A stretch of 39,173 bases of DNA from Candidatus Venteria ishoeyi (GTDB taxonomy: Bacteria > Pseudomonadota > Gammaproteobacteria > Beggiatoales > Beggiatoaceae), in contig NZ_JAUCGJ010000044.1 of the NCBI RefSeq assembly GCF_030378065.1, forward strand, positions 1 through 39,173, given 5' to 3'. The position numbers and the translations under genes were made by a program. Positions within the stretch are counted from its first letter, which is position 1; the number at the start of each line of letters is the position of its first letter. Below, one piece after another: positions 23,556 to 31,575 of this stretch. Under the pieces are notes generated by a model. That model did no database searches, had not been told where the DNA came from, and worked only from the letters and a program-made list of their open reading frames with translations.

Positions 23556-23882
23556 TCAGCCAATACTTTGCGTTTTCAGTAACTCAATCATTTTCTGTAA
23601 GTGCTGATTTTCGTTTTTAAGATAATCAACCTCCTTGTCACGCTCCAGCAATAATAAGCGGGATTTTTCCAACTCATGAGCGCATTGGGTTTCGCTTAAT
23701 ATGATGCTGCCTTGACCAAAGTTATTGGTAGTGCAGTGATCCAGCACATTAAAAACATTCTGTTCATTCAGACCCAGTAAATGGATAAGCTCTATGCCTA
23801 TCACATCCGCTATTTGCTGTAGCCGTTTCAGATTAATATCATTATCCCCGCGCTCAATCTTGGCATAGCCGTTTACTGAAAG
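23556..23882 (-). pseudogene. Truncated XRE regulator with coiled-coil tail
   Basis: The frame encodes the second half of a helix-turn-helix (SVNGYAKIERGDNDINLKRL, then QQIADVIGIELIHLLGL) and a C-terminal coiled coil (LLLLERDKEVDYLKNENQHL). The first helices are missing and a stop codon lies directly upstream of the homologous part, at the joint with a transposase-like fragment. An ATG inside (23804) could still yield an 82-residue peptide without DNA binding. Confidence 0.75.
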
Positions 23883-24165
23883 GCATCACAAAACTTGGAT
23901 AAATGTTGTAGCAAAAACAAACACCTTTTGGATCTATCAATATACGCCTAAAGCGTAAATTCATCTTTATTGAACAGCGTGTAACCCCATGTAAATGATA
24001 CCCTTTAGATATTGATTCTGGAAATAATTCAGGATTATTTATCAGATCTTCCTAATCGGCTTCATCTATCGGTAAGCGTAATGCTTTTGATAATGGAATT
24101 GGCTGATCTTTTTCTTGTTTTGGGTCCGTTTCTGTGGTCTTATTACTACTGGAGGTTAAGGTCAT
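23883..24165 (-). pseudogene. N-terminal fragment of a transposase-like gene with an internal amber codon
   Basis: From ATG 24165 the minus strand reads MTLTSSNKTTETDPKQEK and QPIPLSKALRLPIDEAD, then TAG, then in the same frame EDLINNPELFPESISKGY, RFRRILIDPKGVC and YPSFVMPF. The LFP..I..GY / RRI / PSFxMPY pattern is, as I recall, that of an N-terminal domain in a group of bacterial transposases, normally followed by a helix-turn-helix and a catalytic core; these are absent. It ends at the joint with the truncated XRE gene. Family recognition is from memory and moderate. Confidence 0.5.
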
Positions 24166-24277
24166 TAGTGTATCTGATTTGTTGTGATTTCTGCTGCATT
24201 ATAGATCTTGGCCTCCCTTTTTTTATAAGCCTATCCCACACAAAGCGGTATAATCAGGAATTTTTAATCACTCCAAC

Positions 24278-24310
24278 ACAGATAACACCGCTTCAAGCGG
24301 TGTTATCTGT
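24278..24310 (+). terminator. Perfect hairpin upstream of the PD-(D/E)XK gene
   Basis: ACAGATAACACCGCTT pairs completely with its complement around a single C; in practice a 14-bp stem with a short TTCAA loop. It lies about 70 bases before the nuclease start, behind a TATAAT (24249-24254), so it may act as an attenuator. A T tract is lacking. Confidence 0.5.
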
Positions 24311-24381
24311 TATCAGCTATGAAAAATGTGTATGATATTGTTTCATACGCATTTTTTATTGCCTTTATCAAAGGACTCGTC

Positions 24382-24981
24382 ATGGCTTATTCGGATTTTA
24401 CGTCTTTGCAAAAACTACAGCATGAATTAGATATTAGCCATCAAAGAAATGATTTATTTTCTCAAATTAAATCAGTAACACCTTCTGCAAAATTACAGGA
24501 TGACTTGGAGGAATCTCGGCAGTACAGTTTACTCACAGAAAAGGCAAAGTCAGAGTTTTTGATTACACCTGTGCTAAAAGAGGTTCACCGTACTCACCCT
24601 GATAAAGTTGGTATTTTTTCAGGTGTCAGTTTAGATCTTCCAGAAGCAGGTTTAGGTGGTTTTTGTGATTTTATTTTAAGTCATGAATCGAATACAGTTG
24701 AATTAACTGCGCCTATCTTTTGTTTGGTTGAAGCTAAAAATCGTACTTTGGAAGAAGGTTTTGCGCAATGCGCGGCAGAAATGTATGCAGCCATGCTGTT
24801 TAATCAGGAAAATAATACGCCACTGAATTTTATGTATGGTTGTGTCACCAATGCTTATGACTGGCATTTTATGCGTTTAGAAAATAAACAGTTACAAATT
24901 GATAACTCGCGCTTTTTTCTCAATGAGATTGATAAAATTTTAGGTATTTTCTCATTTATAGTCAGCAGCTATGAGGAATAA
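24382..24981 (+). CDS. PD-(D/E)XK nuclease-like protein
   Basis: 199 residues: a helical N terminus, then GLGGFCDFILS, and IFCLVEAKNRTLEEGFAQCA with the E-x-K pair and a following Gln; together these give the D...ExK...Q pattern of the restriction-endonuclease fold. Similar stand-alone proteins occur in cyanobacteria and gammaproteobacteria without a known role. ATG 24382, with AAAGGA about eight bases upstream, is preferred to ATG 24319, which would add a hydrophobic stretch. It converges on gspL with six bases between the stops. Catalytic activity is inferred from the motif only. Confidence 0.65.
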   Translation: MAYSDFTSLQKLQHELDISHQRNDLFSQIKSVTPSAKLQDDLEESRQYSLLTEKAKSEFLITPVLKEVHRTHPDKVGIFSGVSLDLPEAGLGGFCDFILSHESNTVELTAPIFCLVEAKNRTLEEGFAQCAAEMYAAMLFNQENNTPLNFMYGCVTNAYDWHFMRLENKQLQIDNSRFFLNEIDKILGIFSFIVSSYEE

Positions 24982-24987
24982 CGCTTT

Positions 24988-26199
24988 TTATTTTTTCTGA
25001 ATTTTTAAGCGTACCTTGGCTTTATGATCCTGACTGCTGGCACTTTGGGTGCTGACTTGTAAACCGGCATTTTTCAGTTTTTGTTTCAGGCTTTCCAGGT
25101 CTTGCAGGCTGGCCAGTTCAAAATCCAGATGCAGGGTATTTTTCTGATAATCCAGTTTTTTTAAATAAAACTTGGGTGTTTGCAGTAAGGCAATATGGCT
25201 GCTCAGTAGCAGTTGTAATAAACCTTCATCTTGTTTCCCTTTGCGGTTTTGTTGTTTTAATTGATTTAAGGCGCGTTCCATCTGGACTTTAGGATTTACA
25301 ATTTTCCGTGCTTTAGGGAAAGTCTCACGATATAAGGCGTTGATTTGTTGTTTTAAGCTGATTTTTTGCTGTTGCAGTTGCTGATTTTCCTGCCACGCCA
25401 GACCCAGCCAGAGCGCCAGCCACAGTACTAATAAACCTGCGGTGAGTCGCCAGGGTTTCCATAAAGCCTGCAACAGGTCACGCTGCTGATAAGGCGTTTG
25501 TATAAGGTTCAATGGCAAAGAGGCAGCTTTTGGTGGTTTTTTTAGGGTTTCCGCCAACAATGCGATTGCGCCTTGTTCCTGTTGTTGCAGGTGAATCTCA
25601 ATACCTTGTGTGGCCAGTCCCTGTAATAATTCTGTACCACTGTCGTGGCTGTACAAATCAATAGTTTCAGGTTTAGTCAGGCTTTTATCGTTCAGGGCAA
25701 GCTGGCACCATTCAGGAAGCTGCGCCTGTTCAATGGCAAAGCCGCTGTGCGCTCCCGTGCGTACCAGCGCCAGTCCGCCCAGATATAAAATACCCCAGCC
25801 GTTTGAGGGGTAAGGCACAGCCAGCACATCAGGCAGCAGGCTGTGTACCTGTAAACTGGCATTTTTTAAACGTTGTAAAATGCTTTGCATAAAGTGGTGA
25901 GATATGACGGCAACGGCCTGGTTGCCCGCTTTATCGCGCTGGCCTAAGGCAAAATGCAGATTTTCAACATCGTCTGCCAGATTTTCTTCCAGGGCATAAG
26001 GTACAGCCTGGCGAATGCGCTGGGTTTGCTTAATCGGCAACTTGACGCTGCTGAGCAAAATTTCTGTTGTTGGCAGCAAGACCACCAAGGAGCCGCGAAA
26101 AGGTGGCAGTTTTTCCAAAGAGCCTTCATTGATTTCCCCGTTTATCCAGGCCGTGCAAACCGGTTGCTCCGTTAAACGCAGCAGTGCGCTAAAATTCAC
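24988..26199 (-). CDS. gspL: Type II secretion system protein GspL
   Basis: 403 residues: an actin-like cytoplasmic domain (about 1-240), a short linker, one membrane helix (about 250-270, LTAGLLVLWLALWLGLAW) and a periplasmic ferredoxin-like domain (about 320-403). GspL anchors the GspE ATPase to the inner membrane with GspM. Its ATG overlaps the gspK stop by four bases (26196-26199), the conserved K-L order. gspM, which normally follows, is missing: the next gene downstream is convergent. Confidence 0.88.
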   Translation of the reverse strand: MNFSALLRLTEQPVCTAWINGEINEGSLEKLPPFRGSLVVLLPTTEILLSSVKLPIKQTQRIRQAVPYALEENLADDVENLHFALGQRDKAGNQAVAVISHHFMQSILQRLKNASLQVHSLLPDVLAVPYPSNGWGILYLGGLALVRTGAHSGFAIEQAQLPEWCQLALNDKSLTKPETIDLYSHDSGTELLQGLATQGIEIHLQQQEQGAIALLAETLKKPPKAASLPLNLIQTPYQQRDLLQALWKPWRLTAGLLVLWLALWLGLAWQENQQLQQQKISLKQQINALYRETFPKARKIVNPKVQMERALNQLKQQNRKGKQDEGLLQLLLSSHIALLQTPKFYLKKLDYQKNTLHLDFELASLQDLESLKQKLKNAGLQVSTQSASSQDHKAKVRLKIQKK

Positions 26200-27125
26200 C
26201 AGAAACCTCCCTGACTGTGCAGCAGCACATGCATACCTTGTTGTTTATGCCGCCTGATGACACTGTTTAAGTGAATATCCACGCTATTCATGCGCGCATG
26301 AGCCTTAAGTAAAAAATAATGACTGATCACGCCAAGCTGTGTCTGGTCAAATTCCAGCTCTTTGAGTTCCGGACGCTGGCGTAATTGCCCCATGGTTTTA
26401 AATCCTTTTTGTTTGCCAACAAGCAGTAGTTTCTTGACTTCATCTTCGCTTAATTCTGGAATCAGGCTGTTTAATACCGGCAGTGTTGTGGTATTCACAT
26501 TAATGCTGGTGATTTCTGGCAATGCCGTGATATGTGGCAGCAGCGTTTGATATACGGCATCATCCACCGAAGCCAGCAGGCGCAGTTCACTGGGACTGTG
26601 AAACAACTGATTGGCACTGCGATAAGGGGGATTTTGTAGCAGGTATTCCAAATCTTCCGCACCGCTGGGGCGGTTATAACTGTCAGTATCGATCCAGTCA
26701 ATGACCTCATCAGCAATGGATGTGGGTAAGTCCAGAAACTTTAATAAACGCTGAAAATGTTTCAGGCTTTTTTCATTGACCTTTTTATTAATGGTTTGCA
26801 GGTTATTCAGGTTAAAGCGCCCCTGCAAATCCTCCAGGGTGCCGCCTAATTCTCCACCGGGTACCGGCGTTTGCGGCAATTGAAAAGCCCAGGTCTCACC
26901 CATGTAATCATAAGCGTTTTTATCGCGTTGTAAAATCGACACCGCCCAGCTTTCCGCGCCCAGCGCGTATAACCAAGCCTGGTTGCGGCTGAGGATATTA
27001 CTGGTACGGCGAATTTCCAGATGGTTGCGCGATAAAATGCTGACCGCAATCATCGTTGCCAGCGTCACGATCAGCAATGCAGTGAGCAGGGCAACACCGC
27101 GTTGCTGGTTTGGGTGTATTTTCAA
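26196..27125 (-). CDS. gspK: Type II secretion minor pseudopilin GspK
   Basis: 309 residues. A type IV pilin-like N terminus (NQQRGVALLTALLIVTLATM) has the prepilin peptidase site after the Gly and, as usual for GspK, no Glu at +5. The globular part has the GspK features (LEDLQGRFNLNNLQ and VIDWIDTDSYNRPSGAEDLE). It caps the pseudopilus tip with GspI and GspJ. The start appears to be TTG (27123-27125); no ATG lies before the signal. gspH-J are not upstream: a non-coding gap and the DUF262 gene separate gspK from a second copy of its own 5' end at 29489-29547. Confidence 0.88.
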   Translation of the reverse strand: MKIHPNQQRGVALLTALLIVTLATMIAVSILSRNHLEIRRTSNILSRNQAWLYALGAESWAVSILQRDKNAYDYMGETWAFQLPQTPVPGGELGGTLEDLQGRFNLNNLQTINKKVNEKSLKHFQRLLKFLDLPTSIADEVIDWIDTDSYNRPSGAEDLEYLLQNPPYRSANQLFHSPSELRLLASVDDAVYQTLLPHITALPEITSINVNTTTLPVLNSLIPELSEDEVKKLLLVGKQKGFKTMGQLRQRPELKELEFDQTQLGVISHYFLLKAHARMNSVDIHLNSVIRRHKQQGMHVLLHSQGGFW

Positions 27126-27494
27126 TAAAATTTACCAGTCTTATTGTCAAGTAAGTAGATGGGCATAATTAGGGTAATAGCATTAAAATATATTTATATA
27201 TCAATGAATTATAGACTTGTATATTTTATGTGCTTATGAAGCTATTTTGTTATTAGATCGTATGCCACATTTTAGTAAAACATATGAAAAACACCTTGCT
27301 TTATATGGGTATTTCTCAAATGGTATTACTGCTTTTATACCTAAAATTTACGATATAAATGAAGTGATAACCTTATGATAAATAAGTGCTTAAACTTTAT
27401 TTTTTTATTAAGCCATTGATTTTTAATTAAAAATTAAATTAAGCTTTTACTATTTTGATATAGTGAATGGGGAGTTACTTAGAGTAATATAGTC
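27126..27494 (+). other. AT-rich gap between gspK and the DUF262 gene
   Basis: About 370 bases of low GC. The only frame of note runs from TTG 27217 to TGA 27378 on the plus strand (53 residues, including EAILLLDRMPHFSKTYEKHL and NGITAFIPKIYDINEV). Its composition is protein-like, but it has no ribosome-binding site and no recognised family. It could be a gene fragment. Confidence 0.35.
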
Positions 27495-29297
27495 TTATAA
27501 AACGCCACCAAACTCTTCCTGAACTTCTTCAGAATCACGTCCCGAAACGGGTTTGCCCATTACTATTTCAATAACATCTAATAATTCACTTGCTCGATTA
27601 AGCAAAAAATCATCAAAATTATCTTCATAAAGATTTTCAGGCTCAATAAAGTGGGTTGCTAAAATTTCCTCTAAGTCTTCTTCACTCACCGCATTTCGTT
27701 TAAAAATGCGTTCTAAATAAATACTAGGCGCATGTCCAGATAAAATACGATTAGTCCGACTTGTTAGCGGTGCTTTATTAACAATACTGTTCCAGTAATA
27801 GCGCTCTATATCTTGTTCTTGCGCCCAAGCCCGTGGAAAAATATGGTGAATATCAACGGGAAGATTAAAACCGTTGGTATGCGCAATGGGATCACCGCTA
27901 GCAAAATCATGACTACCTTGTTGAATCATAAGTGCCATTAAACCTTTATAGGCTGCACTTTGACGACTTTGTAAGCTAAGCAAACGTAAAGGACTAAAGG
28001 TCGCGTCTCGAATAGTCCGTGGTTCATTGTTGGATTGTCCATCAATCCAAGCAATTAAATCTTGAATATCTTGAGCATAGCGGCTTTCATTTGCACCACC
28101 ATACATTTCTCCTAAGACACCGCACCAGTACCATTTTTTTAATTTATTGCGTACTGTATTTTTCTCAAAGTTTTTACCAATATAAGCACAAACAGCGGCT
28201 AATGGAACAAACTGCGTTCCATAAGGTAAATTTGGCTTATTAAAGATTTTTTCTAAGTTCAATAAACGTGCTGCATTAATAAAACCTGCTTCTATTAGCT
28301 TTGCATATTTTTTATATTCATCCAGTTTAAGGTTCAATACATCTTTACGTTTAACACTGACTGCACTACCACCTGCATGATAACGCTTGTAGCTAGACAG
28401 TAAAGTCACTGCTTGGAGAAACTCTGTTCCTCCTACATCTTGCAATATATCATGTTGATGTAAGCATTCTTTTCTGGAATCCCAATCTTCACGTAATTGG
28501 AAATCATCGGCGGCAAAGGTAGCTGTCATTAATTCAAATACGGTCAATGCCACTCCACCTGTATTAACATGCTCGAACACTTGGCAAACAGCTTCCTTGG
28601 GTGTATTGCGCAGCAATTGAATCACAGGTACTTTGAATTGCTGTAAGCGCATCCAAACTTCTTGTTCAAATCGAGTAATCCAATTAATTTTCTTTACATC
28701 CATCTGAAAATGCTGCATATATCCTAAACGCCAAGTAGGAAATTCCGTACCTAATAAAATATTAGCAGGCACTAATCCCGCTTCATATTCCTTTTCTTGG
28801 CTACTGATATCTAATTTTACTTTACGTCCAAAATCTGCACGAATTATTCGATCTGCTGGAATACTGATAATGGCTTCAAGGCGGTCTGCATCTGGGTCAA
28901 GACATTTTTGTAAATCAAAGTAATACAAACGGTCCAATTTTTTTTGTTTTTCGTCTCGTGTAGAAACAGAATTCTGACAGAATAAAGCTCCATATAATGA
29001 AGTTAAACGCTGTTGACCATCTAATACTAAGCGCTCTGGCTCTGGTGGTTTCTCTAATTCAACCCCCTCAATTAAACGTGGATAAAATCGTGCCCCATCT
29101 CCACCCGTTTGCATCAACATCGCTGCCCCAATTGGATAGGATAAGGACACACTGGCAAGTAAAGCTCGAATGTGAACGTCATCCCATACCCAAGGACGTT
29201 GGAAATCAGGTAATTGGATTTTACCGCTCTCAATATCTCGAAGTAATTCACTTAAAAAGGGTTCTTGTGAATCAAAAGTGCTGCTAATTGCAGGCAT
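27495..29297 (-). CDS. DUF262-HNH protein (GmrSD-like fusion)
   Basis: 600 residues. The N-terminal DUF262 (ParB/Srx-like NTPase-nuclease fold) shows IQLPDFQRPWVWDD and LVLDGQQRLTSLYGALF, with the DGQQR motif near residue 93. The C-terminal part carries a DUF1524-like HNH motif, VDIHHIFPRAW near 480 with NSIVNKAPLTSRTNRIL. This is the domain order of GmrSD-type modification-dependent restriction enzymes, SspE and BrxU; smaller relatives exist as single-gene defence factors. ATG 29297 has GGAGAG upstream. It stands alone, with a different base composition from gspK, and is flanked by a duplicated gspK 5' end, so it was probably acquired. No dnd/ssp or brx genes are near. Confidence 0.85.
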   Translation of the reverse strand: MPAISSTFDSQEPFLSELLRDIESGKIQLPDFQRPWVWDDVHIRALLASVSLSYPIGAAMLMQTGGDGARFYPRLIEGVELEKPPEPERLVLDGQQRLTSLYGALFCQNSVSTRDEKQKKLDRLYYFDLQKCLDPDADRLEAIISIPADRIIRADFGRKVKLDISSQEKEYEAGLVPANILLGTEFPTWRLGYMQHFQMDVKKINWITRFEQEVWMRLQQFKVPVIQLLRNTPKEAVCQVFEHVNTGGVALTVFELMTATFAADDFQLREDWDSRKECLHQHDILQDVGGTEFLQAVTLLSSYKRYHAGGSAVSVKRKDVLNLKLDEYKKYAKLIEAGFINAARLLNLEKIFNKPNLPYGTQFVPLAAVCAYIGKNFEKNTVRNKLKKWYWCGVLGEMYGGANESRYAQDIQDLIAWIDGQSNNEPRTIRDATFSPLRLLSLQSRQSAAYKGLMALMIQQGSHDFASGDPIAHTNGFNLPVDIHHIFPRAWAQEQDIERYYWNSIVNKAPLTSRTNRILSGHAPSIYLERIFKRNAVSEEDLEEILATHFIEPENLYEDNFDDFLLNRASELLDVIEIVMGKPVSGRDSEEVQEEFGGVL

Positions 29298-29378
29298 GTA
29301 GTCTCTCCATAAAATGAATTAGGTTTAATAATTTTTTTGTTCTTTAAATAAATACAACCCATTATCTTATTTTACTAT

Positions 29379-29487
29379 TGTTCCCAAGTTTTACTTGGGA
29401 ATACCTGCACTGCAAGCTCTGCTTGCCAAGTTAACGCGAAGGAGTGTTTCTTGGGCAAACGCTACAAGCAGAGCTTGGTAGCGAGGT
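29379..29487 (+). repeat. Cluster of short palindromes
   Basis: Contains TTCCCAAG TTTTA CTTGGGAA, then GCAAGC TCT GCTTGC, then GCTACAAGCAGAGCTTGGTAGC, where CAAGCAGAGCTTG is the near-inverse of CAAGCTCTGCTTG. The parts can fold alone or as one compound hairpin. No gene is present. It abuts the duplicated gspK fragment, so it may mark the recombination joint. Confidence 0.6.
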
Positions 29488-29488
29488 A

Positions 29489-29547
29489 ATCAGCAATGCA
29501 GTGAGCAGGGCAACACCGCGTTGCTGGTTGGGATGGGGGTTCAATAC
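29489..29547 (-). pseudogene. Duplicated 5' end of gspK
   Basis: The 41 bases at 29489-29529 are identical to 27070-27110, the start of gspK. Read on the minus strand they encode NPHPNQQRGVALLTALLI, after a TTG, and then diverge into the palindrome cluster. This copy is only the signal segment of the pseudopilin; it may preserve the ancestral N terminus better than the complete gene. Confidence 0.8.
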
Positions 29548-29595
29548 CGTTTACCGTGTCTTTGATGTCTCTGTTTAAAGTATGTATTAACGTAC

Positions 29596-29871
29596 TTATC
29601 GTATCGACACTTCAAGTTTTCGACCTAATACAGAGGCAAACTTTTCTAATGTTGACAATCTGATGTCTTCAGCATGGTTTTCAATACGTGAAATTGCAGA
29701 CTTCTTGGTATGAAGTTTTTCAGCAATTTCTTCTTGTGTTAAACCCGATGCCTCTCTGGCCTGTTTGAGTAAAGCACCAATTTTAAAGGCTTGATAACCT
29801 TCCTCAAAGCCATGCTCAAACGCTTTATCAGCCTCTTTTCTATGACTAATATATTTTTTAAGATCACTCAT
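29596..29871 (-). CDS. HigA-type XRE antitoxin (toxin partner decayed)
   Basis: 91 residues: charged N terminus (MSDLKKYISHRKEADKAFEH), then a helix-turn-helix (LLKQAREASGLTQEEIAEKL, KSAISRIENHAEDIRLSTLE). This is the usual size and layout of antitoxins encoded behind HigB/RelE toxins (HigB-HigA order). Its ATG overlaps the stop of the broken toxin gene upstream (TGA at 29868-29870), and AGCAGGAGG gives a strong ribosome-binding site. It may persist as an autoregulator or anti-addiction factor. Confidence 0.88.
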   Translation of the reverse strand: MSDLKKYISHRKEADKAFEHGFEEGYQAFKIGALLKQAREASGLTQEEIAEKLHTKKSAISRIENHAEDIRLSTLEKFASVLGRKLEVSIR

Positions 29872-30000
29872 TCTGCCTGCCTCCTGCTGAGGTAATCCTG
29901 CTTTCGACGCTCAGCAATTTTGATTTCTTTTTAAAGAATCTAAAAATACCTCAATGGGACAATATCCAGATTCAGTGCGATAAAAGCAGATTTCTCTCAT
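29868..30000 (-). pseudogene. HigB-like toxin with a large internal deletion
   Basis: From ATG 30000 the frame reads MREICFYRTESGYCPIEVFL and DSLKR, the start of a phage-derived Gp49-like HigB toxin, then stops. A second frame immediately downstream reads KEIKIAERRKQDYLSRRQAE and ends at TGA 29868, exactly the C terminus expected for that family. About 60-70 codons between the two are missing and the joint shifts the frame. The toxin is therefore dead while the antitoxin remains. Confidence 0.8.
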
Positions 30001-30008
30001 ATAAAAAT

Positions 30009-30026
30009 GTTAACATATTTGTTAAC
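30009..30026 (-). promoter_or_regulatory. Candidate operator GTTAAC-N6-GTTAAC
   Basis: GTTAACATATTTGTTAAC: two palindromic GTTAAC half sites six bases apart, nine bases before the start of the broken toxin gene and across the pepA stop codon. The placement suits autoregulation of the TA operon by its XRE antitoxin. Confidence 0.45.
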
Positions 30027-31533
30027 TTGATATCATGGTTTTGCAACGATCCAACAAATACTGCACCAGCATCGGTACCGGTCTGCCCGTTGCGCCTTTC
30101 TTTTTCGGATTGCCAGACACCCAGGCAGTACCGGCAATATCAACATGTGCCCAATGGAATTTTTTGGCAAAACGCGACAGGAAACAAGCGGCGGTAATTG
30201 CGCCAGCGGGTTTGCCACCCACATTAGTCATATCTGCAAAAGGGCTGGCCAGTTGTTCATGATATTCATCCCATAAGGGCAGTTCCCAGGCGCGATCATG
30301 GCTGGCTTCTCCTGCATGTAACAGCTTATGTGCCAGGGCTTTATGATTACTGAATAAACCATGAGGATGATGCCCCAGACCAACGATACAAGCGCCGGTC
30401 AAAGTTGCCACATCAATCACTGCGGCTGGTTTATAACGTTCACAATAAGTCAGCGTATCGCACAGCACCATACGCCCTTCGGCATCAGTATTCAAAATTT
30501 CTATAGTCTGCCCGGACAGGGTGGTTAAAATATCACCGGGGCGGGTGGCGTTGCCATCGGGCAGGTTTTCAGTGCAGGCCAGTAATACCACCAGATTCAG
30601 TGGCAATTGCAGTTCGGCAACAGCGGCTAAAGCGCCCAGCACTCCCGCAGCACCGCACATGTCATATTTCATTTCATCCATTTTCGGGCCGGGTTTGATT
30701 GAAATCCCGCCCGCATCAAAGGTCACGCCCTTACCCACTAAAGCCACGGGGGCGACACTTTCATCCGCCCCCTGATAATGCAATACAATCAATTTTGCCG
30801 GTTCGCGACTGCCTTTAGACACCGCTAAAAAAGCGTTCATGCCCAGTTCTTCCATTGCCGCTTCTTCCAGAACGTCACAGCGTATATTCTGATACAGTTT
30901 ACACAGGGCTTTGGATTGTTCCGCCATATAAGTCGGTGTGCAAATATTTGGTGGAGCATTTGCCAGATTGCGCGCCAGATTGGTGCCATTCACAATCGCC
31001 CGCCCATCAATAGCGGCCTGTTCGGCGTTATCCAGGTCTTTACGCAAGGAAACGCAAAATGTGATTTTCCGCAATGGGTGGCGTTTGGTCTGTTGCAGTG
31101 TTTTTAATGAGGTAAATTGATATAAATGGTAACTGCTGGTTTCAATTGCGATACGCACCGCCCAGTAAACATCGCGGCCTTTAGGTAGCAGTTCCGACAA
31201 ATAACAAACCACCTCGGTGCCACCCATTTCTTTCAGGGCCAGCACCATTTTCTGAATCATGGTTTTATACTGGCGCTCACCCAATTCCTGCTTGCGACCA
31301 CAGCCAACCAGTAACACCCGATCCGCCAGGGTGCCGGGTACATTGTGCAATAATAAGGTTTGCCCTAATTTACCTTCCAAATCACCACGGTGTAAAATAC
31401 TTGATAAATATTTATCGCTGGCATCGTCGAGTTGTTTGGCGGCCTCAGATAAACGCCGGGATTCATACACCCCCACAATCACGCAGGCAGAACGTTGTTT
31501 TTCCGGGTGCCCACTGGTAATACTGTATTCCAT
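30022..31533 (-). CDS. pepA: Leucyl aminopeptidase (M17)
   Basis: 503 residues: N-terminal macro-like domain (about 1-165) and C-terminal metallopeptidase domain. Active-site and metal ligands are present in VGKGVTFDAGGISIKPGPKM, DMCGAAG and NTDAEGRMVLCDTL. It cleaves N-terminal residues from peptides; in E. coli the same protein binds DNA in Xer recombination and in carAB control. AGAGGA lies before ATG 31533. The usual downstream neighbour holC and the divergent lptFG are absent. Confidence 0.96.
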   Translation of the reverse strand: MEYSITSGHPEKQRSACVIVGVYESRRLSEAAKQLDDASDKYLSSILHRGDLEGKLGQTLLLHNVPGTLADRVLLVGCGRKQELGERQYKTMIQKMVLALKEMGGTEVVCYLSELLPKGRDVYWAVRIAIETSSYHLYQFTSLKTLQQTKRHPLRKITFCVSLRKDLDNAEQAAIDGRAIVNGTNLARNLANAPPNICTPTYMAEQSKALCKLYQNIRCDVLEEAAMEELGMNAFLAVSKGSREPAKLIVLHYQGADESVAPVALVGKGVTFDAGGISIKPGPKMDEMKYDMCGAAGVLGALAAVAELQLPLNLVVLLACTENLPDGNATRPGDILTTLSGQTIEILNTDAEGRMVLCDTLTYCERYKPAAVIDVATLTGACIVGLGHHPHGLFSNHKALAHKLLHAGEASHDRAWELPLWDEYHEQLASPFADMTNVGGKPAGAITAACFLSRFAKKFHWAHVDIAGTAWVSGNPKKKGATGRPVPMLVQYLLDRCKTMISS

Positions 31534-31575
31534 AAAATCCTCTTAATAACTATAGTTCTAAATCTTGTCTCAATT

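Noticed and set aside
24012-24335. Plus-strand frame of 107 residues
   Set aside because: It is antisense to the transposase-like fragment, has no ribosome-binding site and resembles no protein.
27217-27378. 53-residue frame as a confident gene
   Set aside because: TTG start without ribosome-binding site and no family; mentioned only within the gap description.
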